Below the pieces are notes generated by a model, which had not been told where the DNA came from, did no database searches, and saw only the letters and a list, made by a program, of their open reading frames with translations. Of a stretch of 64,000 nt of DNA, positions 1-8,245 are shown in pieces. The position numbers were made by a program, and so were the translations under genes. Every line of letters begins with the position of its first letter. Positions within the stretch are counted from its first letter, which is position 1. The DNA comes from Bacteroidota bacterium (lineage in GTDB: Bacteria > Bacteroidota > Bacteroidia > Bacteroidales > CAIXZF01): the NCBI GenBank assembly GCA_022709385.1, contig JAKLIX010000003.1:124001-188000 (forward strand), given 5' to 3'.

Positions 1-1646
1 TTGAGGGTTTTCTCGTCTGTCCTGTCCCGGTTGGTGAAAAGCTTCCGGAATGATACGATGGCTTTCTCATAATCTTTCAGTTTGAAGTAACTGTAAGCGA
101 TCACGTAATCGGCCTGCGGGTAAAAATCCAAACCAAAGGATCCGGGAGTCAGCTGGAATTGTTTGAGCAGTTCTATCGCCTTTTCATATTTTCCGCTTCG
201 GTATGCACATTCTCCTTCCCAGAAAACTGCCGAAGCCTGAATGCTTTTGTCAAAATTGTCCTGTGCCGCCCTGGAGAAATAGGGTGCGGCATCCTGGTAC
301 TGTCCGTCATTGAATTCCTCTATGCCACGGTAGAAATTCAGCCGCTGTGCGTAAGGCAACAGCCGGGGATCTTTGTTCCTGATGGTTGCCAGGGAGTTCA
401 GCGCTTCTTTGTAGTTTTTCGTCGACATGTAGAGGTTGACAAGGTAGGTGTTCGCCTCGTCGAGCCTGTTCGACGACGGATATTCCGCAATGTACTGTTT
501 CAATGCCCTTACGGCTTCATTGTAAGGATTATAGGACAACTCATAGGATAATTTGGCGTAATTGAAAAGCGCGTCCTCTTTCATTGGAAAGTCGTATCCT
601 TCCTTGTAAGCCGAATGAAAGGCGTTCAGGGCGAATTTCTTCTGACCGGTCTGGATATAACAGTCGCCCAGATGATAAAAAGCGTTTTGCGACAGGGTAT
701 CTGACGGGCCTATGCAACGGTTGAAATAGTCGATGGCGGTGCTGTAGTCATTTGTTTTGTAACTCGCATAGGCAAGCTGGTAGTAGTCATGGCGGCTTAC
801 ACTTGTTTTGGTTTTATCAACATAATGCTGCAGGTAGGAAACGGCATCCTTGTATTGCTTTGATTTAAAGTATGTTTCGCCTATCATACGGGCAATCTCA
901 GGACCTCGTTTAACATTTGCCGTACCGAGAAGACCGGGTGCCATCTCCATGAGCTTGTCATCTTCTCCCTCCAGGTAATAAATCTGTGCCATATAAAAAG
1001 GGACGATGCTTTTAAAAGTCGGATCGTCGCGCAGTATTTTGAACCCTTTGAGTGCTTTCTGGTAATCGCCTCTGGTGTAAGCGATATGCGAACGGAAATA
1101 GGTGGCGGGAGGATGGTAAAGCGAATTGCTGTCCCTGATCAGGGCGAGGCTTTTATCGGCTGATGTAAGATCATTGGTGCGCAGATAGCTGTATCCCAGT
1201 TTAAACAGGTATTCGTCGCGGTAATGTTCACTGATCTCCGCCTTGTCTACGCGGGTAAGATACCTCACGGCCTTGTGAAAGCTGCCTTTCCGGTATTCCA
1301 TCATGCCAAGCTGCAAACAGGCATAGGGTGTCAAGGTGGAAGCATCCTGTTTGGCAAGAAAGGATTCCAGAACCTGGTCTGCATTGTTGTTAAAGAGCTC
1401 GAATCCGCAAACTGCTGCCAGGTATTCGGCTCTGGCCCTTATCGGGGAGGATGCTTCGGGGTACTGATCTGCCACTTCCAGAAATATTTCCCTGGCCATG
1501 GCGTATTTCTCTTTGTTGAAAAGCTCCAAAGCTGTCCTGAGGCTTGCTTCGGGATCCTGGTACACCATGCTGAGCTGTGACCAGGCATTGAAAGCGAATA
1601 CCCACATGAACCATACCGGAAGCAGGCGTTTCAAATGGCGTTGCAT
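1..1646 (-). CDS. Tetratricopeptide repeat protein, secreted (3' end outside window)
   Basis: Reading the minus strand from the ATG at 1646 gives an open frame of about 548 codons that runs off the left edge without a stop. It starts MQRHLKRLLPVWFMWVF and continues to AWSQ, a signal peptide with a plausible cleavage after SQ. The rest is a chain of helical TPR units, for example ALELFNKEKYAMAREIFLEV, MMEYRKGSFHKAVRYLTRV and AYTRGDYQKALKGFKIL. Large exported TPR proteins of this kind are common in Bacteroidota, where they serve as periplasmic or outer-membrane scaffolds. No enzymatic motif is visible and the partner is unknown. A TACTTTTG -7 box lies 16-30 nt upstream of the start. The C-terminal part is missing only because the window ends. 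Confidence 0.85.
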   Translation of the reverse strand, partial: MQRHLKRLLPVWFMWVFAFNAWSQLSMVYQDPEASLRTALELFNKEKYAMAREIFLEVADQYPEASSPIRARAEYLAAVCGFELFNNNADQVLESFLAKQDASTLTPYACLQLGMMEYRKGSFHKAVRYLTRVDKAEISEHYRDEYLFKLGYSYLRTNDLTSADKSLALIRDSNSLYHPPATYFRSHIAYTRGDYQKALKGFKILRDDPTFKSIVPFYMAQIYYLEGEDDKLMEMAPGLLGTANVKRGPEIARMIGETYFKSKQYKDAVSYLQHYVDKTKTSVSRHDYYQLAYASYKTNDYSTAIDYFNRCIGPSDTLSQNAFYHLGDCYIQTGQKKFALNAFHSAYKEGYDFPMKEDALFNYAKLSYELSYNPYNEAVRALKQYIAEYPSSNRLDEANTYLVNLYMSTKNYKEALNSLATIRNKDPRLLPYAQRLNFYRGIEEFNDGQYQDAAPYFSRAAQDNFDKSIQASAVFWEGECAYRSGKYEKAIELLKQFQLTPGSFGLDFYPQADYVIAYSYFKLKDYEKAIVSFRKLFTNRDRTDEKTL

Positions 1647-1668
1647 ATTGAAAATGATGAAATTACGT

Positions 1669-1676
1669 CAAAAGTA
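1669..1676 (-). promoter_or_regulatory. -7 box (TACTTTTG) of the TPR gene
   Basis: Minus-strand TACTTTTG matches the Bacteroidota -7 consensus TAnnTTTG and predicts transcription from about 1662, giving a leader of about 16 nt before the ATG at 1646. I see no convincing TTG -33 element at the usual 19-21 nt spacing. Confidence 0.45.
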
Positions 1677-1980
1677 CAGATTATGGTGCCGCTTGTCTGT
1701 CAGTAAGGGTCTTTTTTATCAACAGGAAGATGTTTGAAAGTCTTGCCACATTTCTGATACAGCCGGGTGTCTTCTGCCCTGGTCTGGAACCTGCCTGGAC
1801 CCGTGGCGTATGCTCCCTTGCTTCGCGAAACTGCTGAGGCCAATCCGCTTCTCATTACCCGATACGAAATCTGAGGCAGGCATAAGTTAGTAGTCTAATG
1901 TGACTGGAAAACGTCCGGAAGTCCGTATTAGTATATCCCCCGGCCTGTCTCCCCGCGAGGGGGAGGCCAGGGGAGATGAA
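1677..1980. other. Gene-free spacer between the TPR gene and rnpB
   Basis: About 300 bases with no convincing reading frame and no recognised RNA. The only structure I can point to is a GC-rich inverted repeat at 1937-1974, just beyond the 3' end of rnpB. The rest looks like non-repetitive intergenic sequence. Confidence 0.5.
1937..1974. repeat. GC-rich hairpin downstream of rnpB
   Basis: Arms rich in GGCCT and CCCC surround a CGCGAG loop, and the core CTCCCC / GGGGAG pairs. It lies directly after the 3' end of rnpB (read on the minus strand), so it could stop or trim that transcript. There is no T tract after it, so a classical intrinsic terminator is not supported. Similar hairpins occur dispersed in Bacteroidota genomes, so a repeat element is the alternative. 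Confidence 0.4.
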
Positions 1981-2352
1981 ATGCGATCCTGTAAGCCGGG
2001 TTCTGTCTGGCCCGTTTTCACGGGTGATTCTGTCATTTATCTGGACGGAAGGTCACCCTGCCGTTCGTACGGCCTACCCCCCGGGATCGGGCGAGCAACC
2101 CTACATGCCCCGGTATATTTGGCCTTTCAACCCATAAGGTTTACCCCTGCCCGGTGTCACCACCCGGCAGCGTGAGCTCTTACCTCACGTTTTCACCCTT
2201 ATCCCGGAAGCGAACCTCCGGGACGGTAATTTTCTGTGGTACTCTCTGTTACGCTTTCATCAAACGTACCTTCCCGTTAGGAAGTATGGTGCTCTGTGTT
2301 GCCCGGACTTTCCTCTGCCTGCCTGGGCAGACAGCGACAGAACAGACCGCAT
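1981..2352 (-). ncRNA. rnpB: RNase P RNA, bacterial type A
   Basis: The minus strand carries the catalytic RNA of RNase P, which removes 5' leaders from pre-tRNAs. The universally conserved 5' element GAGGAAAGTCCGGGC is present at about 2305-2320. The 3' end carries AGAACCCGGCTTACAG, the strand that closes the P4/P2 core, at about 1988-2003. Between them are GGTAAGAGCTCACG, the AAACC-containing specificity region and the GGGGGTAGGCC motif. The length of about 370 nt is normal. The ends are set by the conserved helices and may be off by several bases. It follows nine bases after the stop of the DUF2027-Smr gene in the same direction, so it may be processed from a longer transcript. Confidence 0.95.
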
Positions 2353-2360
2353 ATCATTGA

Positions 2361-3431
2361 TTAAGAACGTATTGTAACTTCAATGGCTCCCACACCAAAC
2401 CTGGCCATCGGAGCTATCTGATGGTGCAGACCCTCTCTTCCATCCAACAGTTGCCTGATTTCGGATTTCAGGGTGCCATTGCCCACACCATGAATAAAAA
2501 TGACTTTCCGGTAAGCATTTTCAATGGCGCTTTCCAGACAGCGTTTGAAAAAATCAAGCTGTATCCCGAGCGTCTGTCCGGCATCCAGGACTGATTCGTC
2601 TTCTACAAGTTCCTCGATATGAAGGTCCACTTCGGCTTCCTTGTCACCGGTCCGGTACTTTTCAATCAGGGGGCTTTCCCGGTAAATGTCGTTGCTTTCA
2701 ATGTGTTTCCCGAGCCTGTCACCTCCGCTGTCCTTGTCTTTGCTGAGGGTTGCTTTCAGACGCGACAGTTCGACAAGCGGACTGATGAGCATCCTGGGGC
2801 CTGCAAAAGGTGTTTCCACGTAATGGGCTTTGTCAAGAAAGCGCTTTTCCTTGATATGAAACTGGCAACTCGCGGGAGGCAGCATCTGATTCATGCTCTC
2901 TTTGCTGAAAAGCATTTGCGCGACTCCTCTGTTCCAGTCAGGAATTTCCTCACGATCAACAGTTTGCAGATACAGCCTGGTCAGGGCAGGGATACTGTCA
3001 CTGTCCATCAGGGTGTATGTTCCATCGGTCTCGTAAAGGAAGTAAGTGTAAAGTACTTCAAAGGGAGTGTGGTTAATGATGAAAATATCCAGGGAACCTG
3101 TGATTAGCCACTTCTGATCATGCGGGATAAAGGAAAGATACACCCCTGCCGGTAAATCCTTGCGGTTGCTGATTCGTTGCAGTGGTATCAGTGTTTCGGC
3201 GATGGGTATATTTTCACCTCCGCCTTCAGACGGCATGGGAACGCTCAGTTTATCCTGGAAAAGTCTGCCGGCAGCATCCAGATTGTCAATCTTTATCAGA
3301 TCACCGGTGGCAGTGGGGATTTCAAATCCTTCCTCCACCATCACACTGACCAGGCTGGGGCTGATGACTTTTGTCACGATTCCGCCGCCTTTTTCGTTCA
3401 GGAACTTTACTCTGTCGCCGGGTTGAAGCAT
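2361..3431 (-). CDS. DUF2027 domain protein with C-terminal Smr (small MutS-related) domain
   Basis: A 356-residue cytoplasmic protein starting MLQPGDRVKFLNEKGGG. The N-terminal part is the DUF2027 region found almost only in Bacteroidota. Residues of about 265-356 form an Smr domain with the characteristic DLHIEELV and IFIHGVGNGTLKSEI motifs. Smr domains are structure-specific endonucleases, or bind nucleic acid, in MutS2 and ribosome-rescue proteins. MutS ATPase parts are absent, so this is not mutS2. The exact substrate is unknown. It lies downstream of the secreted protein at 3495-5435, separated by a perfect 48-bp palindrome, and just upstream of rnpB. Confidence 0.85.
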   Translation of the reverse strand: MLQPGDRVKFLNEKGGGIVTKVISPSLVSVMVEEGFEIPTATGDLIKIDNLDAAGRLFQDKLSVPMPSEGGGENIPIAETLIPLQRISNRKDLPAGVYLSFIPHDQKWLITGSLDIFIINHTPFEVLYTYFLYETDGTYTLMDSDSIPALTRLYLQTVDREEIPDWNRGVAQMLFSKESMNQMLPPASCQFHIKEKRFLDKAHYVETPFAGPRMLISPLVELSRLKATLSKDKDSGGDRLGKHIESNDIYRESPLIEKYRTGDKEAEVDLHIEELVEDESVLDAGQTLGIQLDFFKRCLESAIENAYRKVIFIHGVGNGTLKSEIRQLLDGREGLHHQIAPMARFGVGAIEVTIRS

Positions 3432-3444
3432 AGGTACCGGATTT

Positions 3445-3492
3445 GGGATGTCATCCTGGCGTTGATTTAAATCAACGCCAGGATGACATCCC
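3445..3492. repeat. Perfect 48-bp palindrome with no loop
   Basis: Two 24-base arms starting GGGATGTCATCCTGGCGTTG mirror each other exactly about 3468/3469, with the centre reading GATTTAAATC. On the plus strand it is followed by TTTT, but no plus-strand gene ends here. On the minus strand it follows, by two bases, the stop codon of the secreted protein ending at 3495. It could act as a transcript-end hairpin or be a dispersed repeat. Confidence 0.9.
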
Positions 3493-3494
3493 TT

Positions 3495-5435
3495 TTATTG
3501 CACGACCAATTTTACTGGGTATAAGTTATTAGAAATCAATACGTTTGCCAGGTAGATACCTGCAGGGTAGGAAGTCATGTCAATCGATAACAGGCTGCTT
3601 CCCGGGCCATAGATTCTGCTGCCCTGCTCATATACCGGTCTGCCGGTCAGATCATACACTACAAGTCCGACTTGTTCGCTGTTTTCAAGGTTTATCTCAA
3701 TTTGTGTCATTCCGCTGAAAGGATTCGGGAAACTGCTGCTGACACGATGACGGGAAGCCTGGCTTTCAGCTATCCCCATCAGGTCGGTCTTCGATATCTT
3801 AAAGCCGTGTATATACTTAAACTGGACGGGGTCACCGGTGTTAAGCACATTCATGTCCTGGTAGACGAAGGGTATAGAATAGTCTGTGCCATCCTCGAGG
3901 ACATAATTTGACATGGCTGCCAGGTAAGCCTGGGAGTATGCAAGGGTGAACTTGGTGACATTCCTGGTGGCAGTTTGCACGCCGTTGGAAGTATTATATG
4001 CTTTACAATATATATTTGGTGAAATGTTATTGGTAACACCCGGATCTTCCGTATCTGTCCAGGAGATGAAGACGATCTTCCCGTCGGCACTCGTGGCTGC
4101 CTGTGGTCTGTTGTACTCCGTGGAGGGAGGTGTACTGCCCGGATACTCCACACTGAATGTCCTCAGCGAGTCCTGCCAGCGTGCATCCCAATCGATACCG
4201 CCGTTATCGGAATAGATGTCGAACATGCCGATGTAATTCCTGGTGGTGTAAATATTCCATTCGCTTCCGCTAATCCCCACGGCAACAGCGATATGCGGGT
4301 TCCCGTCCATATCCACTACGATATCATGCTCCCAGGCAGTCGTATAGATAATGGAGTCACGCGGAGGAATGGGTGGCAGAAAGAAGGCATTGATCATGGA
4401 ATCGGTCAGGTAATTCTTGACTCCGGGCAAACCATCCGGTCCCCAAACTTTTACAGGGATAGGTCCGTTCCAGGTACTTCCCCCGTCAGTTGTCTTATAA
4501 AGAATGGGATAAAACGCACTGTCGGGTTCGAAGTTGAAATCGTGGTGGCTGATCACGCTGATAAAGCCTGTCAATCCATCTGGACCAAAGGCGATTTTGG
4601 TGTCGGAGATATATTTATCGCTCGGAAGGTACATTAACTCCTGTGTGTAATCAAAATCCTGGGTAGCGGGATTAAATACTCCCTTGGAGAGCAGCATGGT
4701 ATCCACATAATTAATCGGGATACCTCCGATCACAACGGGATCGGCTATCCATGACTTGCCGCCTCTGGTGATGGTCATGGCATCCGGGACATTCTGCCTG
4801 AATCCGCCGTGCGAAGTCAGATTGTGCTGGGTATATGGGGTAAGGGTATCAAGCTTTCTGACACCATGGGCGTATCCGCCCCAGGAATCACCATTTGACT
4901 GGTCAAGGGTCGGAATGAAGTAATGAAAAACCGCATTGCCGGGTGTGGTATTTCCCTGCGGGTTGAAAATTCCTCCCTGAGGGTAGCGGCCTGCAGCCTG
5001 CGGATAGGGAGATCCGGGTCCGAGGGGCTCGTAACACTGTACGTTGGTGTACCAGGTGGCTCCGCGGTCGGTGGATACGTCGAAGGCGATCCTTGAATTG
5101 CCGTACACCGGATCAACAGCCATCCGGTGCACCAGTGAAACGGAACTGATGTCCGGTTCTGCCCAGAGAAAGGTTCTGGCACCTCCGATCGCACCATAGG
5201 CATTGCCTGCCTGGCCCAGGTCTATGATGGTAACCGCATTAGGCCCCCCGCCGGCCACCTTGCTGTGTTTCGTGAGGGGAAAGAGGTTCTCTTTCAGACC
5301 CACAGGTTCATGCTGAACCTGGCTGAAAGCATGCCGGACCAGCTGTTTCTGGTACTTTTCCTTTACCCTGACTGCCTGGCTGAATGAAACAAGTGTCCAT
5401 AACGCCAGCATCAGGAAGAGTAATGATTTTTTCAT
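3495..5435 (-). CDS. Secreted protein with BNR/sialidase-like propeller and T9SS type A sorting domain
   Basis: A 646-residue exported protein. The N-terminus MKKSLLFLMLALWTLVSFSQ is a clear signal peptide. The middle part contains several Asp-box-like stretches (DVSTDRGATWY, KTTDGGSTWNG, SDNGGIDWDA), as in BNR/sialidase-type beta-propellers. The last 80 residues are a T9SS type A domain: SSFPNPFSGMTQIEINLE, VVYDLTGRPVYE, YPAGIYLANV and a final KLVV. The protein should be exported across the inner membrane by Sec and then released or anchored by T9SS. The catalytic residues of a true sialidase are not evident, so the ligand or activity is unknown. A TAATTTTG box sits just upstream. Confidence 0.85.
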   Translation of the reverse strand: MKKSLLFLMLALWTLVSFSQAVRVKEKYQKQLVRHAFSQVQHEPVGLKENLFPLTKHSKVAGGGPNAVTIIDLGQAGNAYGAIGGARTFLWAEPDISSVSLVHRMAVDPVYGNSRIAFDVSTDRGATWYTNVQCYEPLGPGSPYPQAAGRYPQGGIFNPQGNTTPGNAVFHYFIPTLDQSNGDSWGGYAHGVRKLDTLTPYTQHNLTSHGGFRQNVPDAMTITRGGKSWIADPVVIGGIPINYVDTMLLSKGVFNPATQDFDYTQELMYLPSDKYISDTKIAFGPDGLTGFISVISHHDFNFEPDSAFYPILYKTTDGGSTWNGPIPVKVWGPDGLPGVKNYLTDSMINAFFLPPIPPRDSIIYTTAWEHDIVVDMDGNPHIAVAVGISGSEWNIYTTRNYIGMFDIYSDNGGIDWDARWQDSLRTFSVEYPGSTPPSTEYNRPQAATSADGKIVFISWTDTEDPGVTNNISPNIYCKAYNTSNGVQTATRNVTKFTLAYSQAYLAAMSNYVLEDGTDYSIPFVYQDMNVLNTGDPVQFKYIHGFKISKTDLMGIAESQASRHRVSSSFPNPFSGMTQIEINLENSEQVGLVVYDLTGRPVYEQGSRIYGPGSSLLSIDMTSYPAGIYLANVLISNNLYPVKLVVQ

Positions 5436-5456
5436 GGTTGGTTTTATTGGTTAATA

Positions 5457-5464
5457 CAAAATTA
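5457..5464 (-). promoter_or_regulatory. -7 box (TAATTTTG) of the secreted BNR protein
   Basis: The minus-strand TAATTTTG matches TAnnTTTG and lies 21 nt upstream of the ATG at 5435, in a short A/T-rich leader. No clear -33 TTG at the usual spacing. Confidence 0.45.
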
Positions 5465-5490
5465 AGGTGATTCAATGCTATTAATACCTG

Positions 5491-6690
5491 CTACTCACTT
5501 CTGTTTCCGGTAATTTTTTCCTTGGTGTCAAGCGGGATAAAGGATGACCGCTGGCTACCATCCCCTTGCCTGAAAAGTTTGCGGTAAGTAATATGTTTCT
5601 TTGCAAACACTCCGCCCACGCTTTCGTGCAGGCTCCTCATTTTCAGATTGAAATCCCCGACCCACGACAATTCCAGCTCCGTATACCATGGCCTTTGCTT
5701 CATGATCTTATCGAGATGCCAGAATATACCCGACTCCAGTCCCATGCGCTGAAACTGAGGTGCAACCCCCATGATGGTGATCCTTGCCCGGGTAATGGTT
5801 CTGGTTTTAAAATAATAGAAAAACTTCAATTTACCCCAGGCATCGAGTCTGCCATGCAATTTCCTGAAAATCTGGTTAATGTCGGGAAGCATGATAAAAA
5901 AGGCTGCGGGCTCATCATTGACATATACAAACCATATGAATTTCTCCTCAAGAAACACTTTCGCCTTTTTCAGACTTTGCTTGAGAAACTCCGGCTCAAT
6001 GGGGGTGAAATTCTCATGGAAAACCCAGGCCTGGTCATACACGGTTTTCAAATCCCTGATATACCTGTCTGCCTCTTTCAGCCTGAAATGTTCAAACCTC
6101 AGTCCGGGCTTCCTCATCACCCATTCTGCAATCTTCCAGAAACGATCAGGAAAGGGTTTGGTCATGTCCAGGTGATTGGTAATTTGTTCATAATAAGGCT
6201 GAAAGCCGTATTCTTCAAAGAGTTGTTTGTAATAAGGGAAATGATAGTTCATCCCGATTCCCGGATGCATAAAACCTTCCACCAGCAGACCCCAGTAATT
6301 GTCGTTTTCCCCGAAGTTCACGGGGCCGTCCATGGCTTCAATCTTCCGCTGTTCCAGCCATTCCTTACAGGCATCAAACAGGGCAAATGCAGCTTCACGA
6401 TTGTCAATACACTCGAAAAAGCCCATTCCTCCTGTCGGTTGCTGAAAAGTAAACGCCTTGTTACGGTTGACAAAGGCAGCGACCCTGCCGCAAAGCCTGC
6501 CATGATCATCCTGCAATACCCAGCGCACGGCTTCACCATGCCCGAAAAACGGGTTGGTTCCTGCATCGAAAATTGCATTTATTTCAGGATCAGGGATACA
6601 AACCCAGTAAGGATCATCCCGGTAAAGGATCCGGGGCACTTCCAGAAAATCCCTTGCCAATTGCCGGTCATTGACTTCAATTAAACGCAT
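5491..6690 (-). CDS. GNAT-like N-acetyltransferase family protein
   Basis: A 399-residue cytoplasmic protein conserved in Bacteroidota. The C-terminal half has an acetyl-CoA-binding-like loop, MGVAPQFQRMGLESGIF, typical of motif A of GNAT folds. The N-terminal half is also compatible with a degenerate GNAT fold. The substrate is unknown. I start the gene at 6690 (MRLIEVNDRQLARDF) rather than at an in-frame ATG at 6711, because a consensus promoter TTG-N20-TAGCTTTG ends at 6709 and the longer start would lie inside it. The gene is divergent from the LptF/G permease and has no obvious operon partner. Confidence 0.75.
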   Translation of the reverse strand: MRLIEVNDRQLARDFLEVPRILYRDDPYWVCIPDPEINAIFDAGTNPFFGHGEAVRWVLQDDHGRLCGRVAAFVNRNKAFTFQQPTGGMGFFECIDNREAAFALFDACKEWLEQRKIEAMDGPVNFGENDNYWGLLVEGFMHPGIGMNYHFPYYKQLFEEYGFQPYYEQITNHLDMTKPFPDRFWKIAEWVMRKPGLRFEHFRLKEADRYIRDLKTVYDQAWVFHENFTPIEPEFLKQSLKKAKVFLEEKFIWFVYVNDEPAAFFIMLPDINQIFRKLHGRLDAWGKLKFFYYFKTRTITRARITIMGVAPQFQRMGLESGIFWHLDKIMKQRPWYTELELSWVGDFNLKMRSLHESVGGVFAKKHITYRKLFRQGDGSQRSSFIPLDTKEKITGNRSE

Positions 6691-6708
6691 AAAGCCATTA
6701 TTTCCCGT

Positions 6709-6739
6709 CAAAGCTATGGCTTTTTCTCCATTGTACCAA
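6709..6739 (-). promoter_or_regulatory. Consensus Bacteroidota promoter (TTG-N20-TAGCTTTG)
   Basis: On the minus strand TTG (6739-6737) is followed after exactly 20 bases by TAGCTTTG (6716-6709), matching the -33/-7 consensus of the phylum's primary sigma factor. The predicted start at about 6703 gives a leader of about 13 nt for the GNAT-like gene. Confidence 0.65.
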
Positions 6740-6771
6740 GCAGATTGCCGGAAGCTTATTCAGGAATGCCC

Positions 6772-6779
6772 TATCTTTG
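6772..6779 (+). promoter_or_regulatory. -7 box (TATCTTTG) of the LptF/G gene
   Basis: TATCTTTG matches TAnnTTTG and would start transcription at about 6786, 17 nt before the GTG at 6803. It forms a divergent pair with the promoter at 6709-6739 and argues against an upstream ATG at 6671 as translation start. Confidence 0.55.
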
Positions 6780-6802
6780 TCCTTCCAAGTACTGAACCCG
6801 GC

Positions 6803-8245
6803 GTGAAAAGGATCTATCTTCTTGTACTGAAGGCCTATCTCGGGCCGTTGGTTATGACTTTCTTCATAGCCCTCTTTATCCTGCTCATGCAGTTCCTGTG
6901 GAAGTATGTGGACGACCTTGTGGGTAAAGGACTCGAATGGTACATCATAGCTGAATTGCTCTTTTACGCTTCCTCAACCTTCGTCCCCCTTGCCCTTCCC
7001 CTTGCCATCCTGCTCTCTTCCCTGATGACCTTCGGAAACCTCGGGGAACATTATGAACTGGTGGCCATGAAAGCAGCCGGGATATCCCTTCGGAAGGTGA
7101 TGAAACCACTCGTACTGCTGTCTGTCATGATCGCCTTCGTTGCGTTCTATTTCTCCAACAACATTCTTCCTATCGCTAACCTGAAGTTTCATGCCATACT
7201 TTACGATGTCAGGGAACAAAAACTGGCCCTCAATATCAAGGAAGGCATCTTTTACGATGGCATCGATGGGTATGTGATCCGTGTCGGGAAAAAGGAAAGA
7301 GACGGGAAAACCATCAGGAATATCAAGATATATGACCATTCCCAACGCCAGGGGAATGCAAACCTTACCCTGGCCGAGTGGGGCACCATGGAGCTGACCC
7401 CCGATAAAAAGGTACTGATCTTCAAACTTTACAACGGGACAAACTACCAGGAAAGGGTTGATCAGCGAAATTATCACCGGCAGAGGCAGTTCCAGAGAAC
7501 CCGCTTTGCGGAGAACGTGCGCCGTTTCGACCTCTCCGCTTTTGCCATGAACCGTACCAACGAAGATTTCTTCAAGAAACACTACCAGATGCTGAACCTG
7601 AAGCAGCTCAGGCATTTTGAAGATTCCATCAACGGCAGGATCAATCTGAGAAAGACGGAGTTTGTGAAAACAGTGTACGGTTCCTTTTACCAGTTTAATA
7701 TGATGGACAGCCTTGTGAAAAGTCATGCAGATACTGCCGCCACCCTCAAAACGGAGTTTCTTTCCAATTTCCCGGTGCATCGCCAGCGCGAAATCCTCGA
7801 TGCGGCCATTCAGTCTGCCTCCTCCATCCGCGAAAACCTCAGGGTCCATATCAACGACCTCGACGCCAGGAAAAAAATCCTTCACCGCTACGAAATTGAG
7901 ATACAACGAAAGTTCACCCTCTCCCTTGCCTGCTTTATCCTGTTTTTTATCGGGGCTCCCCTCGGCGCCATCGTGCGAAAGGGCGGCTTCGGACTTCCTG
8001 TGGTCTTCTCTGTGGTCTTTTTTATCATCTACCACGTGATTTCCATGACCGGGGAGAAATTTTGCAGGGAAGGCGTACTCCCCGCTTATAAGGGAATGTG
8101 GATCGCTTCTGCTATTTTCCTGCCCGTCGGTATTTTCCTCACGCTGAAAGCAACAACAGACTCGCCACTTCTCGATCGTGATAATTGGAAAAAACTGATA
8201 AACAGGATATTAGGCTTTATTGGCTACGTTAAAAGGAAGTCATGA
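6803..8245 (+). CDS. LptF/LptG family permease (YjgP/YjgQ), LPS export
   Basis: A 480-residue inner-membrane protein of the LptF/LptG family, the transmembrane subunits that, with the ATPase LptB, extract lipopolysaccharide from the inner membrane. Three hydrophobic segments lie near the N-terminus (YLGPLVMTFFIALFILLM and onward to FVAFYFSNNILPIANLKF). A long periplasmic domain follows, then three C-terminal membrane segments from about residue 370. I chose the GTG at 6803 (VKRIYLLVLKAYLG) because it starts just before the first membrane segment and sits correctly behind the TATCTTTG box. The stop overlaps the ATG of the next gene (ATGA), so the glycosyltransferase is translationally coupled. 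LptF and LptG cannot be told apart here. Confidence 0.85.
   Translation: MKRIYLLVLKAYLGPLVMTFFIALFILLMQFLWKYVDDLVGKGLEWYIIAELLFYASSTFVPLALPLAILLSSLMTFGNLGEHYELVAMKAAGISLRKVMKPLVLLSVMIAFVAFYFSNNILPIANLKFHAILYDVREQKLALNIKEGIFYDGIDGYVIRVGKKERDGKTIRNIKIYDHSQRQGNANLTLAEWGTMELTPDKKVLIFKLYNGTNYQERVDQRNYHRQRQFQRTRFAENVRRFDLSAFAMNRTNEDFFKKHYQMLNLKQLRHFEDSINGRINLRKTEFVKTVYGSFYQFNMMDSLVKSHADTAATLKTEFLSNFPVHRQREILDAAIQSASSIRENLRVHINDLDARKKILHRYEIEIQRKFTLSLACFILFFIGAPLGAIVRKGGFGLPVVFSVVFFIIYHVISMTGEKFCREGVLPAYKGMWIASAIFLPVGIFLTLKATTDSPLLDRDNWKKLINRILGFIGYVKRKS

Noticed and set aside
1900..2360. Two short plus-strand open frames over the rnpB region
   Set aside because: They overlap the strongly conserved RNase P RNA and show no protein-like composition.
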